Part shown: positions 44,223 through 56,056 of the stretch, piece after piece | Numbering within the stretch: the first letter of the stretch is position 1 | Layout: every line of letters starts with the position of its first letter | NCBI RefSeq assembly: GCF_023091745.1 | Contig: NC_068934.1 | Span: 13,842,434 to 13,906,433, forward strand | DNA from: Budorcas taxicolor | Lineage: Eukaryota; Chordata; Mammalia; Artiodactyla; Bovidae | Direction of reading: 5' to 3' | Length of the DNA: 64,000 nucleotides | The notes under the pieces: generated by a model | What the model saw: the letters and a program-made list of their open reading frames with translations, nothing else | Told to the model about the DNA's origin: nothing | Database searches by the model: none | Translations under genes and position numbers: made by a program

Positions 44223-47200
44223 AGAAAAGAAAATCTCCAGGGATATAAGAATCTCCTTTAGGTATTTGAAAGGCTGTCACTAGGAAAAGGGCCTTTACCT
44301 TTTTGTGCTTCTGATTCAATTAAGGGAAGCTTTTTCTGAACATTTGTCATCTCTGAAATTGGGTTGATCTCCCTGTGGGAGGGATGGGTTCCTTATTCCT
44401 GGTTATTTAAAAAGAAGTTACAGGGATGCTGCAAAGGATATTGAAATTTCAGAGAAATTGTTAAGGAACAGAGGATAGCCTAATTTTGTTGTTCTTTGTC
44501 AGGGGATACCCTCTGCTTAAAAAATTTTGTACTCTGAAAAATATATATTTGTAATAATTTCACTTTGGAATTGAATTTAAAAAATTCACTTGAATTCAAA
44601 TCATTTTAAGACCCTTCCTATTTCTGGATAAGTTTTCTCTTTTTTGACTAAATATAGGTTATCTCTTTTCTTTCTACTTTCTTTGGTCCTTGACTATAAC
44701 AGTTCTTTCAAAAATGTTAAAATATGTGTTACTGAGGAATTGACAGTCTTCTTTACTAACAGTTGAAATGATGTAGCGGTGAAAATAATACATGTAGCTT
44801 ACATGTTAGGAGAGTACAATTCTAACAGTTCTGTGAAATCCCCATCTCTGAGTAAGATAATTTAGTGGGTATATTGAACTGAATGATACTTGCAGTGATT
44901 CCAGAAGCTTGCAGCAGAGCAGGGATCTTGTGGTTTCTTTATTTCATCAACTTTGTTGTCTGTTTTCCACCATTTCCCCCACCTCCCCTCACTGGGCTCA
45001 TTTGACTCTGCAGAGGTGGAGGGGGCTGGGATGAACACAGAGGTCAAAGGAAGAAGGTTTTACCTGATTTGTATAATTAGAAAATTGCATTGTTGACAGT
45101 AGCAATCTGGGTCTGGGAGAAAGAAACTGCACAGTAGGTTAAACAGAGAAAATTCAATAATAACTATTGAATATGATAAAAGTGTCAGTGGAAGATGAAA
45201 GGGAATTATATAGTACCTTAGGGTTTAGGTAGAGTACCCAAGAAAGGATGAACATGGAAGACTTTGGACTTTCCTGCAGGGGAAGAAATGTTTTAGTTCA
45301 TTGAATGGCAAAAAATATTTCCTGTTTGTCCAGTTTAGACCGGGGTTGGAAGTTGCTGGGAAGCAATAGGCCACGTTCTAGAGTGCAGACCGGATGGCAA
45401 GACACAGCAGTGTGGGTGAGGGCTTGTGGTGGAAGTTCCCTTGCAAATCTGGGTCTTGAGAGTGTGTGGGCTGAATGGGATGCTGGCTGGCAGGTCTGGA
45501 GGGCTGCAGAGAGCTTATCTCCTGCTAAGGGAACAAGATTGCAGAGGGACTGCCCTCAGGGGCTGGGGCCAGTGTGAGACAAGATGGTCTGACACCTGTG
45601 CCTCCCACCTGACCCGAGGTGGAAGCTGCAGGACAGCGTCCCCTTCTGCAGTGTCTGCCCAGCACCTGTACTCAGAAAGTTCAGCATTGTTCTCATCTCA
45701 GAGGAGAAATGCTTAAAGGGATTTCCTCGTTCATCCCAGAGCCTATATTAAAGGGTGCACTTGGCAACTGAGAGGCTGTGGACTGAGAACTGATGCGATG
45801 GTTGTGGGATGCATCAATAAAAGATGCTGACTGTTGATTTTTCTCGTGATGTGTTTTGTGTGTTCTCTGGAGAGTCCCTCCTGCTGTCTCTTGCCTCTTC
45901 ATGATGGTTGTTCATGACTTCCCAGTGGACTCTGCCTTTCAGCGTTTTACTGCTCTGCTGTGGCCCATCTCTCCTCTGGCTGCACTGGGGATGCTCAGGC
46001 CCGACTCTCATCTGAAACCTTTGCTCGGCTTTCAGTGGTAAAATAGATCCTCTGTCCCCCTTCCAGGGGGGTCCCTGATTCTACATTTCAGGGGAAATAT
46101 AGATCAACTTTTAGCCATTGCCTGTCTCCTTCAGACTTTACAGGCTGGAGTCAGGTCCTTCAAAGTTCAGAATTGTGAAACCCTCTGTCCTGAAGCCCTC
46201 CCCACCATTTTAGAGACGCTTCCTCCTTTCCCTGCTTGTAGGGTCTCACCAAAGACCCTGCACTGCCTCCCACGCTGCCCACAACACACTGGTAATGCTT
46301 TCCAAATGCTTACTCACTTGTTCGTCTTCTCTTCAATGTCGCCATTTGCCATGACTCAGCTTGGATATGTGTGATGGATGAGAACTTATTTTCTCATCTC
46401 ATAGCATGGCCTGGAGGTGCAGTTTACCATTTCCCTAAAGGTGTGTGCAGGCACTTGGGCCTTGGAATTTTCTCTACTTCAGAGGCCTTAAGCAATAATG
46501 GGATGAGGGAAAAGCCACATGTTTATAACTTTATGAAAGGATATCCTTTCCATGTGCGCCCACTGTCACTGTCTCACCTTCATGTTGCTGTAGTTGAAAG
46601 CCCCAATTTTTATTTTCTTCTCTCAGATCTCCAGGTGAGACCCATTGCTTTACCAACTCGAATACCCACACATATTCCTTGTATTTTTTTTAGGAGTGAT
46701 TCTGTTTTTTTTTTTTTTTTTAATTTATGATACCACAAGCTCAGTTCTTTCTTTTTGCTTACACTTTCCCTTGTAGAAATCAATCATCACCCATTTGACC
46801 CTTCCAGTGGGTGATAACCCCAGATACATCAGAGAACATGATTAATGGCAGTGCAGGGTACATTCTGCCAACTGGCCTAGGCACATTTTCAGTTTCCATT
46901 GGGGAAAATGCCCAAAGGACAGATGACCTTCTGAGCCTCCTGGATAGTTCCCTTCACTTTCCCTTTGTGTCTTGCATGTGAATGAGGGACAAGTGCTGTC
47001 AGGCTGGTTTTGTAACATCTCAGTGTGTCCTGTTACTTCACTTTAGGGTGTGAGATGCCTGACACGCTTGACTTTTTTCCTGCTTTCCAAGTGACTGGAA
47101 CAATTTTCAGTTGTTTTTGTAGTAGTGAAATAATGACTACTGATTTGGAACTTTTCAGTTACAAAAGGCTTCTGTTATCTTAGGAAGCACTGATGGCCAT

Positions 47201-47716
47201 ATTGCTAAGTGGGCTGCAGTACATTTGAATTCCAAAGGACTCTCTGGTCATCACAGAGACGGTTATTTACATTTTACGTTCGGCACACGGACAGTCAGTT
47301 GACGGTGCCAGAGCTGTCACACCATCTGTGGCTTGACTCAAAGACCTGTTTGGAGGCGTATGTTGCAGGTCCTGAACCACCCATACAGTAAGGGCCTTAC
47401 TGTGTTTGCCAGATTTGTGCCATAGATTTGATTACAACTTCTACCTCAGGGATCAAGAAATGTTGCTTATGGCATGAAAGAAAAGAAAAAGGTTTTATTT
47501 GAGTTTATGATGAAAAGTTCTTGTGTTCCCTCTCCACTGAATGCACTATTGACCTAAAACAACCAGACTTTATTTTCTCTGAAAAAAGATCCTATTTCTC
47601 AGTCACTGTTTTCATTCTTTTCTCTAGGGAACTCTGAGTAGCCAACAAATAGTGTGAAGATCCAGAAATGGGATGAAAATACAGGAACAATCAAGACCAA
47701 GGGCATTGTACTTCAT
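44223..47716. other. Long repeat-poor stretch, no gene recognised
   Basis: About 3.5 kb with few recognisable repeats. GC rises at 45300-45700 and 45900-46350, but frames there (60 to 119 codons) show no domain and no bounded exon. A poly(T) lies at about 46706-46722. It may contain old decayed repeats or regulatory DNA; I cannot say more. Confidence 0.4.
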
Positions 47717-47727
47717 AATTTAAACAC

Positions 47728-47937
47728 CATGTGTGTTAGTTGCTCAGTTGTGTTTTACTCTTTGCAATTCCATGGACTGTAGGTCTCCAGGCTCCTCTGT
47801 CCATGGGAATTTCCAGGCAATAATACTGGAGTGAGTTGCCATTTTCCTTTCAAAGGGATCTTTCCAACTCGGGGGTTGAACCTGAGTCTCCCGCATTGCA
47901 AGCAGATTCTTTACCATCTGAGCCATCAGAGGAGCCC
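47728..47937 (-). mobile_element. Bov-tA SINE
   Basis: Minus-strand body and head, ending GCCATCAGAGGAGCCC. Flanks AATTTAAACAC (47717-47727) and AATTTAGACAC (47938-47948) are a 10/11 duplication. Confidence 0.93.
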
Positions 47938-47989
47938 AATTTAGACACTGGCTGACTATAAATGAAAGGTGCACACCCACACCAATATT

Positions 47990-48415
47990 TTAATAAAAGC
48001 ATATGGAAAAGCCTCTTGGCTCTCAGACAGGAGGGCGTTATCTTGGTTAACCCATCATTTCCCACAATCTGGCCTGCAGTTTCCTTGATTCCAGTTGTGT
48101 TTCTTGTATACTTGTATACTGTGTTGCTTTTTAGTAAGCAAATTTGGGCTTTCCTTCCACCCTCTCCTCTGTTACACTCCTCTTCATGCTCAAATACTCA
48201 ACGCTGACAGCCTCTGTTCCAAGAAGGCTCTCCTTGTGCCCCAAGCCAAGTTGATGATCTAGCCTCTGACAGAGTTCTTTTTATTTTTATTTTAAAACCT
48301 GCTATGTTGACCAATTTATCTCTCTCTCATCTATCTAGTCTATCTATCCATCATCATTTATCATCTATTTATCATATCTTTCTTCCTTATTAAAATGTGA
48401 GCTCATGTAAGGTTG
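47990..48415 (+). repeat. L2 LINE 3' fragment
   Basis: CAATCTGGCCTGCAG, CCAAGAAGGCTCTCCTTGTG and the TTAAAATGTGAGCTCATG end follow the order of an old L2 3' UTR. A (TCTA)-rich stretch at about 48325-48370 lies inside. Confidence 0.55.
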
Positions 48416-48417
48416 TT

Positions 48418-49195
48418 GGTGGATTGTTGTTCAGCCACTAGGTTGGGTCCAACTTTTTGCGACCCCATGGACTGTAGCACACCAGTCTCTCCTGCCCTTC
48501 ACTATCTACCAGAGTTTGTTCAAACTCATGTCCATTAAGTCTATGATGCCATCCAACCACCTTATCTTCTATCGTCCCCTTCTCCTCCTGCCTTCAGTCT
48601 TTCCCAGAATCAGGGTCTTTTCCAATGAGTCAGTTCTTCGCATCAGGTGGCCAAAGTATTAAAGCTTCAGTTTCAGAATTAGTCCTTCCAATGAATATTC
48701 AGTGTTGACTTCCTTTAGTATTGACTGGTTGGATCTCCTTGCTGTCCAAGGGACTCTCTAGAGTTTTCTCAGCACCACAGTTCGAAAGCATCAATTCTTC
48801 AGTGCTCAGCTTTCTTTATGGTCCAACTCTCACATCCATACACGACTACTGGAAAAACCATGAAAGTGAAAGTGATAGTTGCTGAGTTGTGTTCGACTCT
48901 TTCTGACCCCATGAACTGTAGCCTGCCAAGTTCCTCTGTCCATGGAATTCTCCAGGCCAGAATACTGCAGTGGGTTGCCATTCTCTTCTCCAGGGGATCT
49001 TCCTGATCAAGGGATCAAACCCAGATCTCCAGCACTGCGAGCAGATTCTTTACCATCTCAGCCACCGGGGAAGCTTTGACTACCTGGACCTTTGTTGTCA
49101 AAGTGATGTCTCTGCTTTGTAATTCATGGTCTAGGTTTGTCATATCTTTTCTTCCAAGGAACAAGCATTTTTTAATTTCATGGCTATGTCTTTTT
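48418..49195 (-). mobile_element. BovB 3' part, interrupted by Bov-tA
   Basis: Minus-strand BovB with an old GTTGTTCAG-type tail at left. It is split at 48861-49074 by Bov-tA and ends in the AAATGCTTGTTCCTTGG-equivalent segment. It lies head to head with the next BovB. Confidence 0.9.
48861..49074 (-). mobile_element. Bov-tA SINE in BovB
   Basis: Complete minus-strand SINE ending GCCACCGGGGAAGC. BovB sequence (CCATAGCC / TTGACTACC) is split by it. Confidence 0.92.
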
Positions 49196-49204
49196 TATGA
49201 CAGC

Positions 49205-49968
49205 ATTCTTATGGCAGAAAGCAAAGATGAACTCAGGAGCCTCTTGATGAAAGTGAAAGAGGAGAGTGAAAAAGTTGGCTTAAAGTTCAACATTCAGAAA
49301 ACTAAGATATGGCATCTGGTCCCATGACTTCATGGCAAATAGATGGGGAAACAGTGGAAACAGTGGCTGACTTTATTTTTTGGGCTCCAAAATCACTGCA
49401 GATGGTGATTGCAGCCAGAAATTAAAAGACACTTGCTCCTTGGAAGGAAAGTTATGACCAATCTAGACAGCATATTAAAAAGCAGACATTACTTTGTCAA
49501 CAAAGGTCTGTCTAGTCAAGGCTATGGTTTTTTCTAGTAGTCATGTATGGATGTGAGAGTTTGACTATAAAGAAAGCTGAGTGCCAAAGAATTGATGCTT
49601 TTGAACTGTAGTGGTAGAGAAGACTCTTGAGAGTTCCTTGGATTGCAAGGAGATTGAACCAGTCCATCCTAAACAGATCAATCCTGGGTATTCACTGGAG
49701 GGACTGATGTTGAAGCTGAAACTCCAATACTTTGGCCATCTGATGTGAAGAGCTGACTCATTTGAAAAGACCCTGATGCTGGGAAAGATTGTGGGCAGGA
49801 GGAAAAGGGGACAACAGAGGGTGAGATGGTTGGATGGTATCACTGACTCAGTGGACATGAGTTTGAGTGAACTCCGAGAGTTGGTGATGGACAGGGAGGC
49901 CTGGCATGCTGCAGTTCACTGGGTTGCAAAGAGTTGGACATGACTGAGCAACTGAACTGAACTGAAGG
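49205..49968 (+). mobile_element. BovB, 5'-truncated
   Basis: Plus-strand BovB from just after the catalytic YADD region (ILMAESKDELRSLLMKVKEE frame) to GCAACTGAACTGAACTGA. Frameshifts follow shortly. Its 5' edge almost touches the 5' edge of the inverted copy to the left. Confidence 0.93.
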
Positions 49969-50559
49969 TAGGACCTGCATCTGATTTTGTTTTTTTGACC
50001 TTTCAGTAAACAGTAGGTACTGAAATAATAGTATAATGAACGGATTTCTGAGCAATGCAGTTCAATTTGAACACTGAATATTTTGAAAGGAACTTACACG
50101 TTGTTTGGTTTCTTTTTTCTTTAGCCTTTGTGGTTTCATTGACCAAACAGTTGGTTCTGGCTGCTGTCAAGCTCTTGAAGCAGGGACAGGGGATTTCAAA
50201 ACAGTGCTGTGTACAGAGAGCACAGATGCTCCTCAGTGTTTTTTAGCCCAAGTCCCTTCTTTTCAAAGCCACAGGCTTGTGCCAAGTTTGGAGCAAGCCA
50301 ACAAAACAGGAGGCAAGGCATGTGTCCACTCTCTAGCAACTTCCCTGATTCACGTGGTCAAGCTGAAACAAATGTCTTGGGTATTGACTGTTTACCAGGC
50401 ACTGGCAAAGAGTCTACCTGGATGAATCATGGGATGGGACCTTGCCATCAATGGGAAGTAGAGATACAGGCAACGTGGGGAGGGCCAAGGCAGTGATGCT
50501 TGTTTATAATGAGTGATTGGAGGCACAGGTAGATTGACTTACATGTCTCAATGAACAGA
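49969..50559. other. Unassigned sequence
   Basis: A pyrimidine tract and AG at about 50105-50125 (TTCTTTTTTCTTTAG) resemble a splice acceptor, and a 106-codon frame follows from 50105. It has no recognised domain or donor-bounded exon, so I leave it uncalled. Confidence 0.35.
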
Positions 50560-50950
50560 GGCTGAAGTAAAGAAAGTACTCATTCTCCTGTCCTTGCTTT
50601 AATTCAGATCCTTTTCCTCTCTGCAAACACTTAACGATTCTGTCTTACTTCTCTTGTACCATCTTCCACACAGCAGCAAGGATTATATTTCTAATATCAC
50701 TGCCCTGATGAAAACCTTCAGTGACTTTCCATCAGCTCCTTAGCATCATTTCAAAGCTCTCTATTATTTGGTCCCTTTTTGCCTCTTCTGCCTCATCTCT
50801 GCCACTTTCTGCCTTGTATGTTATGATTTTTAGGTCTACTTCATGTGTTCATAGATACCTTGAGTACAGAGACTATTTCTCACTTATCTTTTTCTCTTTA
50901 ACTACAAATATATTGTCTAGGAGATAAAAGAAGCTCGATAAGTATGAGCA
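50560..50950 (+). repeat. L2 LINE 3' fragment
   Basis: CCCTGATGAAAACCTTCAGTGACTTTCCATC, then TTTGGTCCC, CCTCATCTCTGCCAC and ACCTTGAGTACAGAGACTAT, is the standard order of L2 3' sequence, well diverged. Confidence 0.75.
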
Positions 50951-51012
50951 CATTGGTTTATAGAATTCAGGGACCATTCCTTAAATATGTCTATTTCTAG
51001 CTATTACCGGGC

Positions 51013-51190
51013 CATGCTGTGCTGTGCTTAGTTGCTCAGTCATGTCTGACTCTTTGCGACCCCATGGACTGTAGCCCACCAGGCTCCTCTGTCCATAGGG
51101 ATTCTCCAGGCAGGAATACTGAGTCGGTTGCCATGCTCTCTTCCAGGGGATCTTGCCAACTCAGGGATCCAACCCAGGTCTCCCACATTG
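51013..51190 (-). mobile_element. Bov-tA SINE, head truncated
   Basis: Minus-strand Bov-A body and start of the tRNA-like part; stops at CAGGTCTCCCACATTG without the rest of the head. Confidence 0.92.
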
Positions 51191-51324
51191 AACTTTCTAT
51201 TCTCCTGGTAATTTGATAAGGGTAGAATGTCAATGATATTAGGAAGCAACGTTGCATGTGATAAAAATGCTTGAGTGATGCAATTAAGATTGAGGGAACT
51301 ATATCAGATTCTACATATACATGA

Positions 51325-51630
51325 GATTGTGTAGTATTTGTCTTTCTGTGTCTGTTTTGTTTTTTTTTTTTCATTTAGTATGTCTTCTGGGTCCATGCCA
51401 TACTATATTGTTGCAAATAGCAGGATTTCCTTCTGTTTTTAAAAAGATGAATTATATTTCCCTGCATGTATGTATGTATGTGTATATATATACACACAAA
51501 CACATCTATATGTATATAGCTATATATGCCACATTTTCTTTATCCATTTGGTCACTGATAGACATTTAGATTGTTTCCATAAATTTCTTGTGAATAATAC
51601 TGCAGTGAACATGGGAATACAGATAACTCT
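51325..51630 (-). mobile_element. Old L1 3' UTR, left piece
   Basis: Minus-strand L1 (TTTGTCTTTCTGTGTCTG ... CTGCAGTGAACATGGGAATAC) with a TG/TA-rich microsatellite at about 51470-51500. Its continuation appears at 52363 after a 732-bp gap. Confidence 0.8.
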
Positions 51631-51799
51631 CATTTACTTTTTTATAGTAAAATTATTTAGCTCTTTTTGGTTATGGTTAAATTCCGTTAGATCTGTATGC
51701 ATTTACATTACAGCATTCTTACATTGCAAATAGGCAGCTGTTATCACAGTTAAAACTGAATAGCTTTATAAGTATATAAGTACAGATTGAGTAATGATC

Positions 51800-51845
51800 T
51801 GCAGTCCATGGGGTCGTGGAGTCAGACACACCTGAGCGACTGAAC
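51800..51845 (+). mobile_element. 46-bp BovB/Bov-A 3' end with 12-bp duplication
   Basis: TGCAGTCCATGGGGTCG through CTGAGCGACTGAAC is the extreme 3' end of BovB. The string TGAGTAATGATC flanks it perfectly (51788-51799 and 51846-51857). Confidence 0.88.
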
Positions 51846-51975
51846 TGAGTAATGATCAATGCCTAGGCTACTCCCTGCCCCCTGCAAACTGAAGGGACCT
51901 ATGATTTGCTAAATTCTGTTGATTAAAGAAATTCAACAAAATATATTTGAATTGAAAATTCCATATACTTGTATT

Positions 51976-52051
51976 GATGCTGATGTATGGGAAAAACCAT
52001 CACAATATTGTAAAGTAATTATCCTCCAATTAAAATAAATAAATAAATTAA
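51976..52051 (+). mobile_element. L1-BT 3'-end stub
   Basis: AATATTGTAAAGTAATTATC and CTCCAATTAAAATAAATAAA match the last bases of L1-BT on the plus strand, ending in a TAAA-rich tail. Confidence 0.8.
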
Positions 52052-52362
52052 AATAAACTTCCACACTATGAGGGAAAAAGAAGGAAAAGAAGCTTCAAAT
52101 TAAATATAAGAGCTGGCATATTAAACATCAGCATTCAGTGTGGTTTGCATTATTCTGATAATGTTATGTAAATCCATGCTTGTATTATTCCTGCCAATTA
52201 AGTGACTTCTTATTAAGTATTGTATTTAGTATTGCTTCTGGGTGAGAATGAGGGAGGGTGATATATAAATCCCAACTTAACAAATTAGACTCTTTGCTAT
52301 TATCCAAATAAATAAAATGTAGATATGGAATAGGTGAGAAGGTATGGGATACATTTAAAATT

Positions 52363-52765
52363 AGATATCTCTTTGAAATTTGGATTGAGTTCTTTTGGAT
52401 ATATACCCAGAAGTGAGATTGCTGGATCAAATGGTAATTCTATTTTTAATTTTTTGAGGAAACTTCATATTCATTTCCATAGCGTGTACCAATTTATATT
52501 TCCACCAGCAGTGTAAAAGGGATGTCTTTTCTTCGTATCCTTCACAACATTTGTTCTTTGGTTTTTGGATAATAGCCATCCTAGTAGGTGTGAGATGATA
52601 TCTCATTGTGGTTTTTATTTGTATTTCCCTAAAATTAATCATTTTGAACATCTTCACACCTGTTGAACATTTGTATATATTCTTTGGAGAAATGTCTATT
52701 CAGGTCTTTTGCCCATTTTAAAAACCAGATTATTTTTGCTGTTGTTTTTATTGAGTTGTAGGAGT
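52363..52765 (-). mobile_element. Old L1, ORF2 C-terminal piece (right part)
   Basis: Minus-strand L1 with TTGGATATATACCCAGAAGTG through the segment upstream of the cysteine motif; the motif is worn to CCEGYEEKTSLLHCWWKY. Probably the same element as 51325-51630. Confidence 0.82.
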
Positions 52766-53169
52766 CAATGAGCTTATAAATTAATCCTTCTCAAGTCAAG
52801 TTTTGCAATTACTGCATTATAGCCTTGATTACAGCCTTGTGAGAAATCCTGAGCCAGAAGACCCAGCTGAGTACCACCTAGATTTTTGACCTACAGAAAC
52901 TGAGATTAAAAAACAGATCTTAAAACAGAGTTTTAAGGTCCCTATTGATAGTATCAGACTTAGAGTTAAACCTGCTATATTCCAGATATATATGTTAGAA
53001 ACTGGAAATAGAATTATAGAGATACTCTATGATTGCCAAAGAAAACAACATATAAGTAAGTAGAATATATTAGATGTTATGATTTATTCCATGCCTATAC
53101 AATATTAGGTTTGGTCCTTGGAACATATATTATCTGGCACATATATTATTCCTAATTATCATTAGTTCC
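52766..53169. other. Unassigned sequence
   Basis: Nothing recognised. Confidence 0.4.
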
Positions 53170-53320
53170 TTCAAGGTAGATTATTCTGCTATTTAACAGA
53201 TTGGAAAACTGAATCTAGGAGAAATTAGTTGATTGGGTCAGCAACCCAAACATAAAATGTGGCAGATTGGGGATCGAATCATGGATCTTTCTGAATTGGA
53301 AGTCTTTGACTATGATACAT
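53170..53320 (-). repeat. MIR SINE
   Basis: TTTAACAGATTGGAAAACTGAATC and GGGGATCGAATCATGGATC match minus-strand MIR core and head. Confidence 0.7.
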
Positions 53321-53344
53321 CAATCACAGAGATATCATAGAGGA

Positions 53345-54245
53345 TAAGATAGTTTATTTAACTTATGTGCAGAGTACATCATGAAAAACGCTGGGCTGGA
53401 AGAAGCACAAGCTGGAATCAAGATTGCCGGGAGAAATATCAATAACCTCAGATATGCAGATGACACCACCCTTATGGCAGAAAGTGAAGAGGAACTAAAA
53501 AGCCACTTGATGACAGTGAAAGAGGAGAGTGAAAACGTTGGCTTAAACCTCAACATTCAGAAAACGAAGATCCTGGCATTTGGTCCCATCACTCCATGGC
53601 AAATAGATGGGGAAACAGGGGAAACAGTGTCAGACTTTATTTTTGGGGGCTCCAAAATCACTGCAGATGGTGACTGCAGCCATGAAATTAAAAGACGCTT
53701 ACTCCTTGGAAGGAAAGTTATAATCAATATAGATAGCATATTCAAAAGCTGAGACATTACTTTGCCAACAAAGGTCCATCTAGTCAAGGCTATGGTTTTT
53801 CCAGTAGTCATGTATGGATGTGAGAGTTGGACTATGAAGAAAGCTGAGCGCTGAAGAACTGATGCTTTTGAACTGTGGTGTTGGAGAAGTCTCTTGAGAG
53901 TCCCTTGGACTGCAAGGAGATCCAACCAGTCCTTTCTGAAGGAAATCAGCCCTGGGATTTCTTTGGAAGGACTGATGCTAAAGCTGAAACTTCAGTACTT
54001 TGGCCACCTCATGCAAAGAGTTGACTCATTGGAAAAGACTCTGATGCTGGGAGGGATTGGGGGCAGGAGGAGAAGGGGAAAACAGGATGAGAGGGCTGGA
54101 TGGCATCACCGATTTGATGGACATGAGTCTGAGTGAACTCCAGGAGTTGGTGATGGACAGGGAGGCCTGGCGTGCTGCGATTCATGGGGATGCAGAGTCA
54201 GACATGACTGAGTGACTGAACTGAACTGAACTGAACTGAGCTGAA
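53345..54245 (+). mobile_element. BovB, 5'-truncated; plus arm of an inverted pair
   Basis: Plus-strand BovB from the polymerase region to the ACTGAACTGAACTGAACTGA tail. A 123-codon open frame (53381-53752) holds AGIKIAGRNINNLRYADDTT and DGETGETVSDFIFGGSKITA. Stops follow. Little diverged from the other young copies. Confidence 0.95.
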
Positions 54246-54320
54246 GGTCATATAATATTTGTCCTTAGGTGTCTATCTAATTTCACTTAGTGTAATGTTT
54301 CCAAAGTTCATATGTGTCAT

Positions 54321-55577
54321 CAGTTCAGTTCAGTCACTCAGTCGTGTCTGAGTCTTTGTGACCCCATGAATTGCAGCACACCAGGCCTCCCTGTCCATCC
54401 CAACTCTCGGATTTCACCCAAACTCATTTCCAACGAGCAGGTGATGCCATACAGCCATCTCATGCTCTGTCGTCCCCTTGTCTTCCCGCCCTCTATCTTT
54501 TCCAGCATCAGAGACTTTTCCAGTGAGTCAACTCTTCCCATGAGATGGGTGGCCAACGTATTGGAGTTTCAGCTTTAGCATCAGTCCTTCCAAAGAAATC
54601 CCAGGGCTGATCTCCTTCAGAATGGACTGGTTGGATCTCCTTGCAGTCCAAGGGACTCTCAAGAGTCTTCTCCAACACCACAGTTCGAAAGCATCAATTC
54701 TTTGGAGCTCAGCCTTCTTCACAGTCCAACTCTCACATCCATACATGATCACAGGAAAAACCATAGCCTTGACTAGATGGACCTTTGTTGACAAAGTAAT
54801 GTCTCTGCTTTTCAATATCCTATCTAGTTTGGTCATAATTTTCCTTTCAAGGAGTAAGCGTCTTTTAATTTCATGGCTGCAGTCACTATCTGCAGTGATT
54901 TTGGAGCCCCAAAAAAGAAAGTATGACACTGTTTCCACTTCCTCATCTATTTCCCATGAAGTGATTAGACCAGATGCCATGATCTTCATTTTCTGAATGT
55001 TGAGGTTTAAGCCAACGTTTTCACTCTCCTCTTTCACTTTCATCAAGAGGCTTTTTAGTTCCTCTTCACTTTCTGCCATAAGGGTGGTGTCATCTGCATA
55101 TCTGAGGTTATTGATATTTCTCCCGGCAATCTTGATTCCAGCTTGTGCTTCTTCCAGCCCAGTGTTTCTCATGATGTACTCTGCATAGAAGTTAAATAAG
55201 CACATGACAATATACAGCCTTGATGTACTCCTTTTCCTATTTGGAACCAGTCTGTTGTTCATGTCCAGTTCGAACTGTTGCTTCCTGACCTGCATATAGA
55301 TTTCTCAAGAGGCAGGTGAGGTGGTCTGGTATTCCCATCTCTTTCAGAATTTTGCACAGTTTATTGTGATCCACACAGTCAAAGGCTTTGGCATAGTCAA
55401 TAAAGCAGAAATAGATGTTTTTTCTGGAACTCTGTTACTTTTTCCATGATCCAGTGGATCAGCAATTTGATCTCTGGTTCCTCTGCCTTTTCTGAAACCA
55501 TCTTGAACATCTGGAAGTTCATGGTTCATGTATTGCTAAAGCCTAGCTTGGAGAATTTTGAGCATTACTAGCTCAAT
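54321..55577 (-). mobile_element. BovB, 1.26 kb; minus arm of an inverted pair
   Basis: Minus-strand BovB with the CAGTTCAGTTCAG tail at left. Probable duplication ATGTGTCAT (54312-54320) and ATTTGTCAT (55578-55586), consistent with the interrupted L1. A 255-codon minus frame (54528-55295) spans polymerase YADD to the C-terminal WCWRRLLRVPWTARRSNQS region, with a premature end; upstream pieces (ELPDVQDGFRKGRGTRDQIA) are in another frame. Confidence 0.93.
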
Positions 55578-55797
55578 ATTTGTCATAGCAGGTGTCAAAA
55601 TTGCATTCCTTGCTATGACTAAATAATACCCCATTCCATGTATGTACCACATTTTGTCCATTCATCTATTGATGGACACTTGGGTTGTTTCTAGCTTTTG
55701 AATTTTAGCAATATGTTGCAGTGAACATTGGCATTAAAATATCTGCTTGAGTCCTAGTTTTCCATTCTTTTGGGTACACCTAAAAGTAGAATTACTG

Positions 55798-56056
55798 CTG
55801 CTGCTGCTAAGTCGCTTCAGTCATGTCCGACTCTCTGTGACCCCATAGAGGGCAGCCCACCAGGCTACCCCATCCCTGAGATTCTCCAGGCAAGAATACT
55901 GGAGAGGGTTGCCATTTCCTTCTCCAGTGCATGAAAGTGAAAAGTGAAAGTGAAGTCACTCAGTTGTGTCCGACTCCTAGCAAACCCATGGACTGCAGCC
56001 TACCAGGCCTCTCCGTTCATGGGATTTTCCAGGCGAGTACTGGAGTGGGTTGCCAT
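55798..56056 (-). mobile_element. BOV-A2 SINE (dimeric)
   Basis: Both monomers, the AAGTGAAAAGTGAAAGTGAA linker and a CTG tail at left. Splits the old L1 between AGAATTACTG and CTGGTAATTCTG. Confidence 0.93.

Larger units (their letters stand above)
51631..52362. mobile_element. Unclassified 732-bp insertion splitting an L1
   Basis: L1 sequence stops at AGATAACTCT (51621-51630) and resumes at AGATATCTCT (52363-52372), a 9/10 repeat that could be a target duplication. The material between is not L1 and I do not recognise it. It contains a 46-bp BovB-derived insertion and an L1 3' stub. No LTR-type ends or long frame. Confidence 0.45.

Noticed and set aside
46371..46730. 119-codon plus-strand frame
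   Set aside because: No domain, codon pattern or splice context; runs into a poly(T) tract.
50105..50425. Exon-like frame after a pyrimidine tract and AG
   Set aside because: No recognisable domain, no matched donor, and no neighbouring exons; insufficient support.
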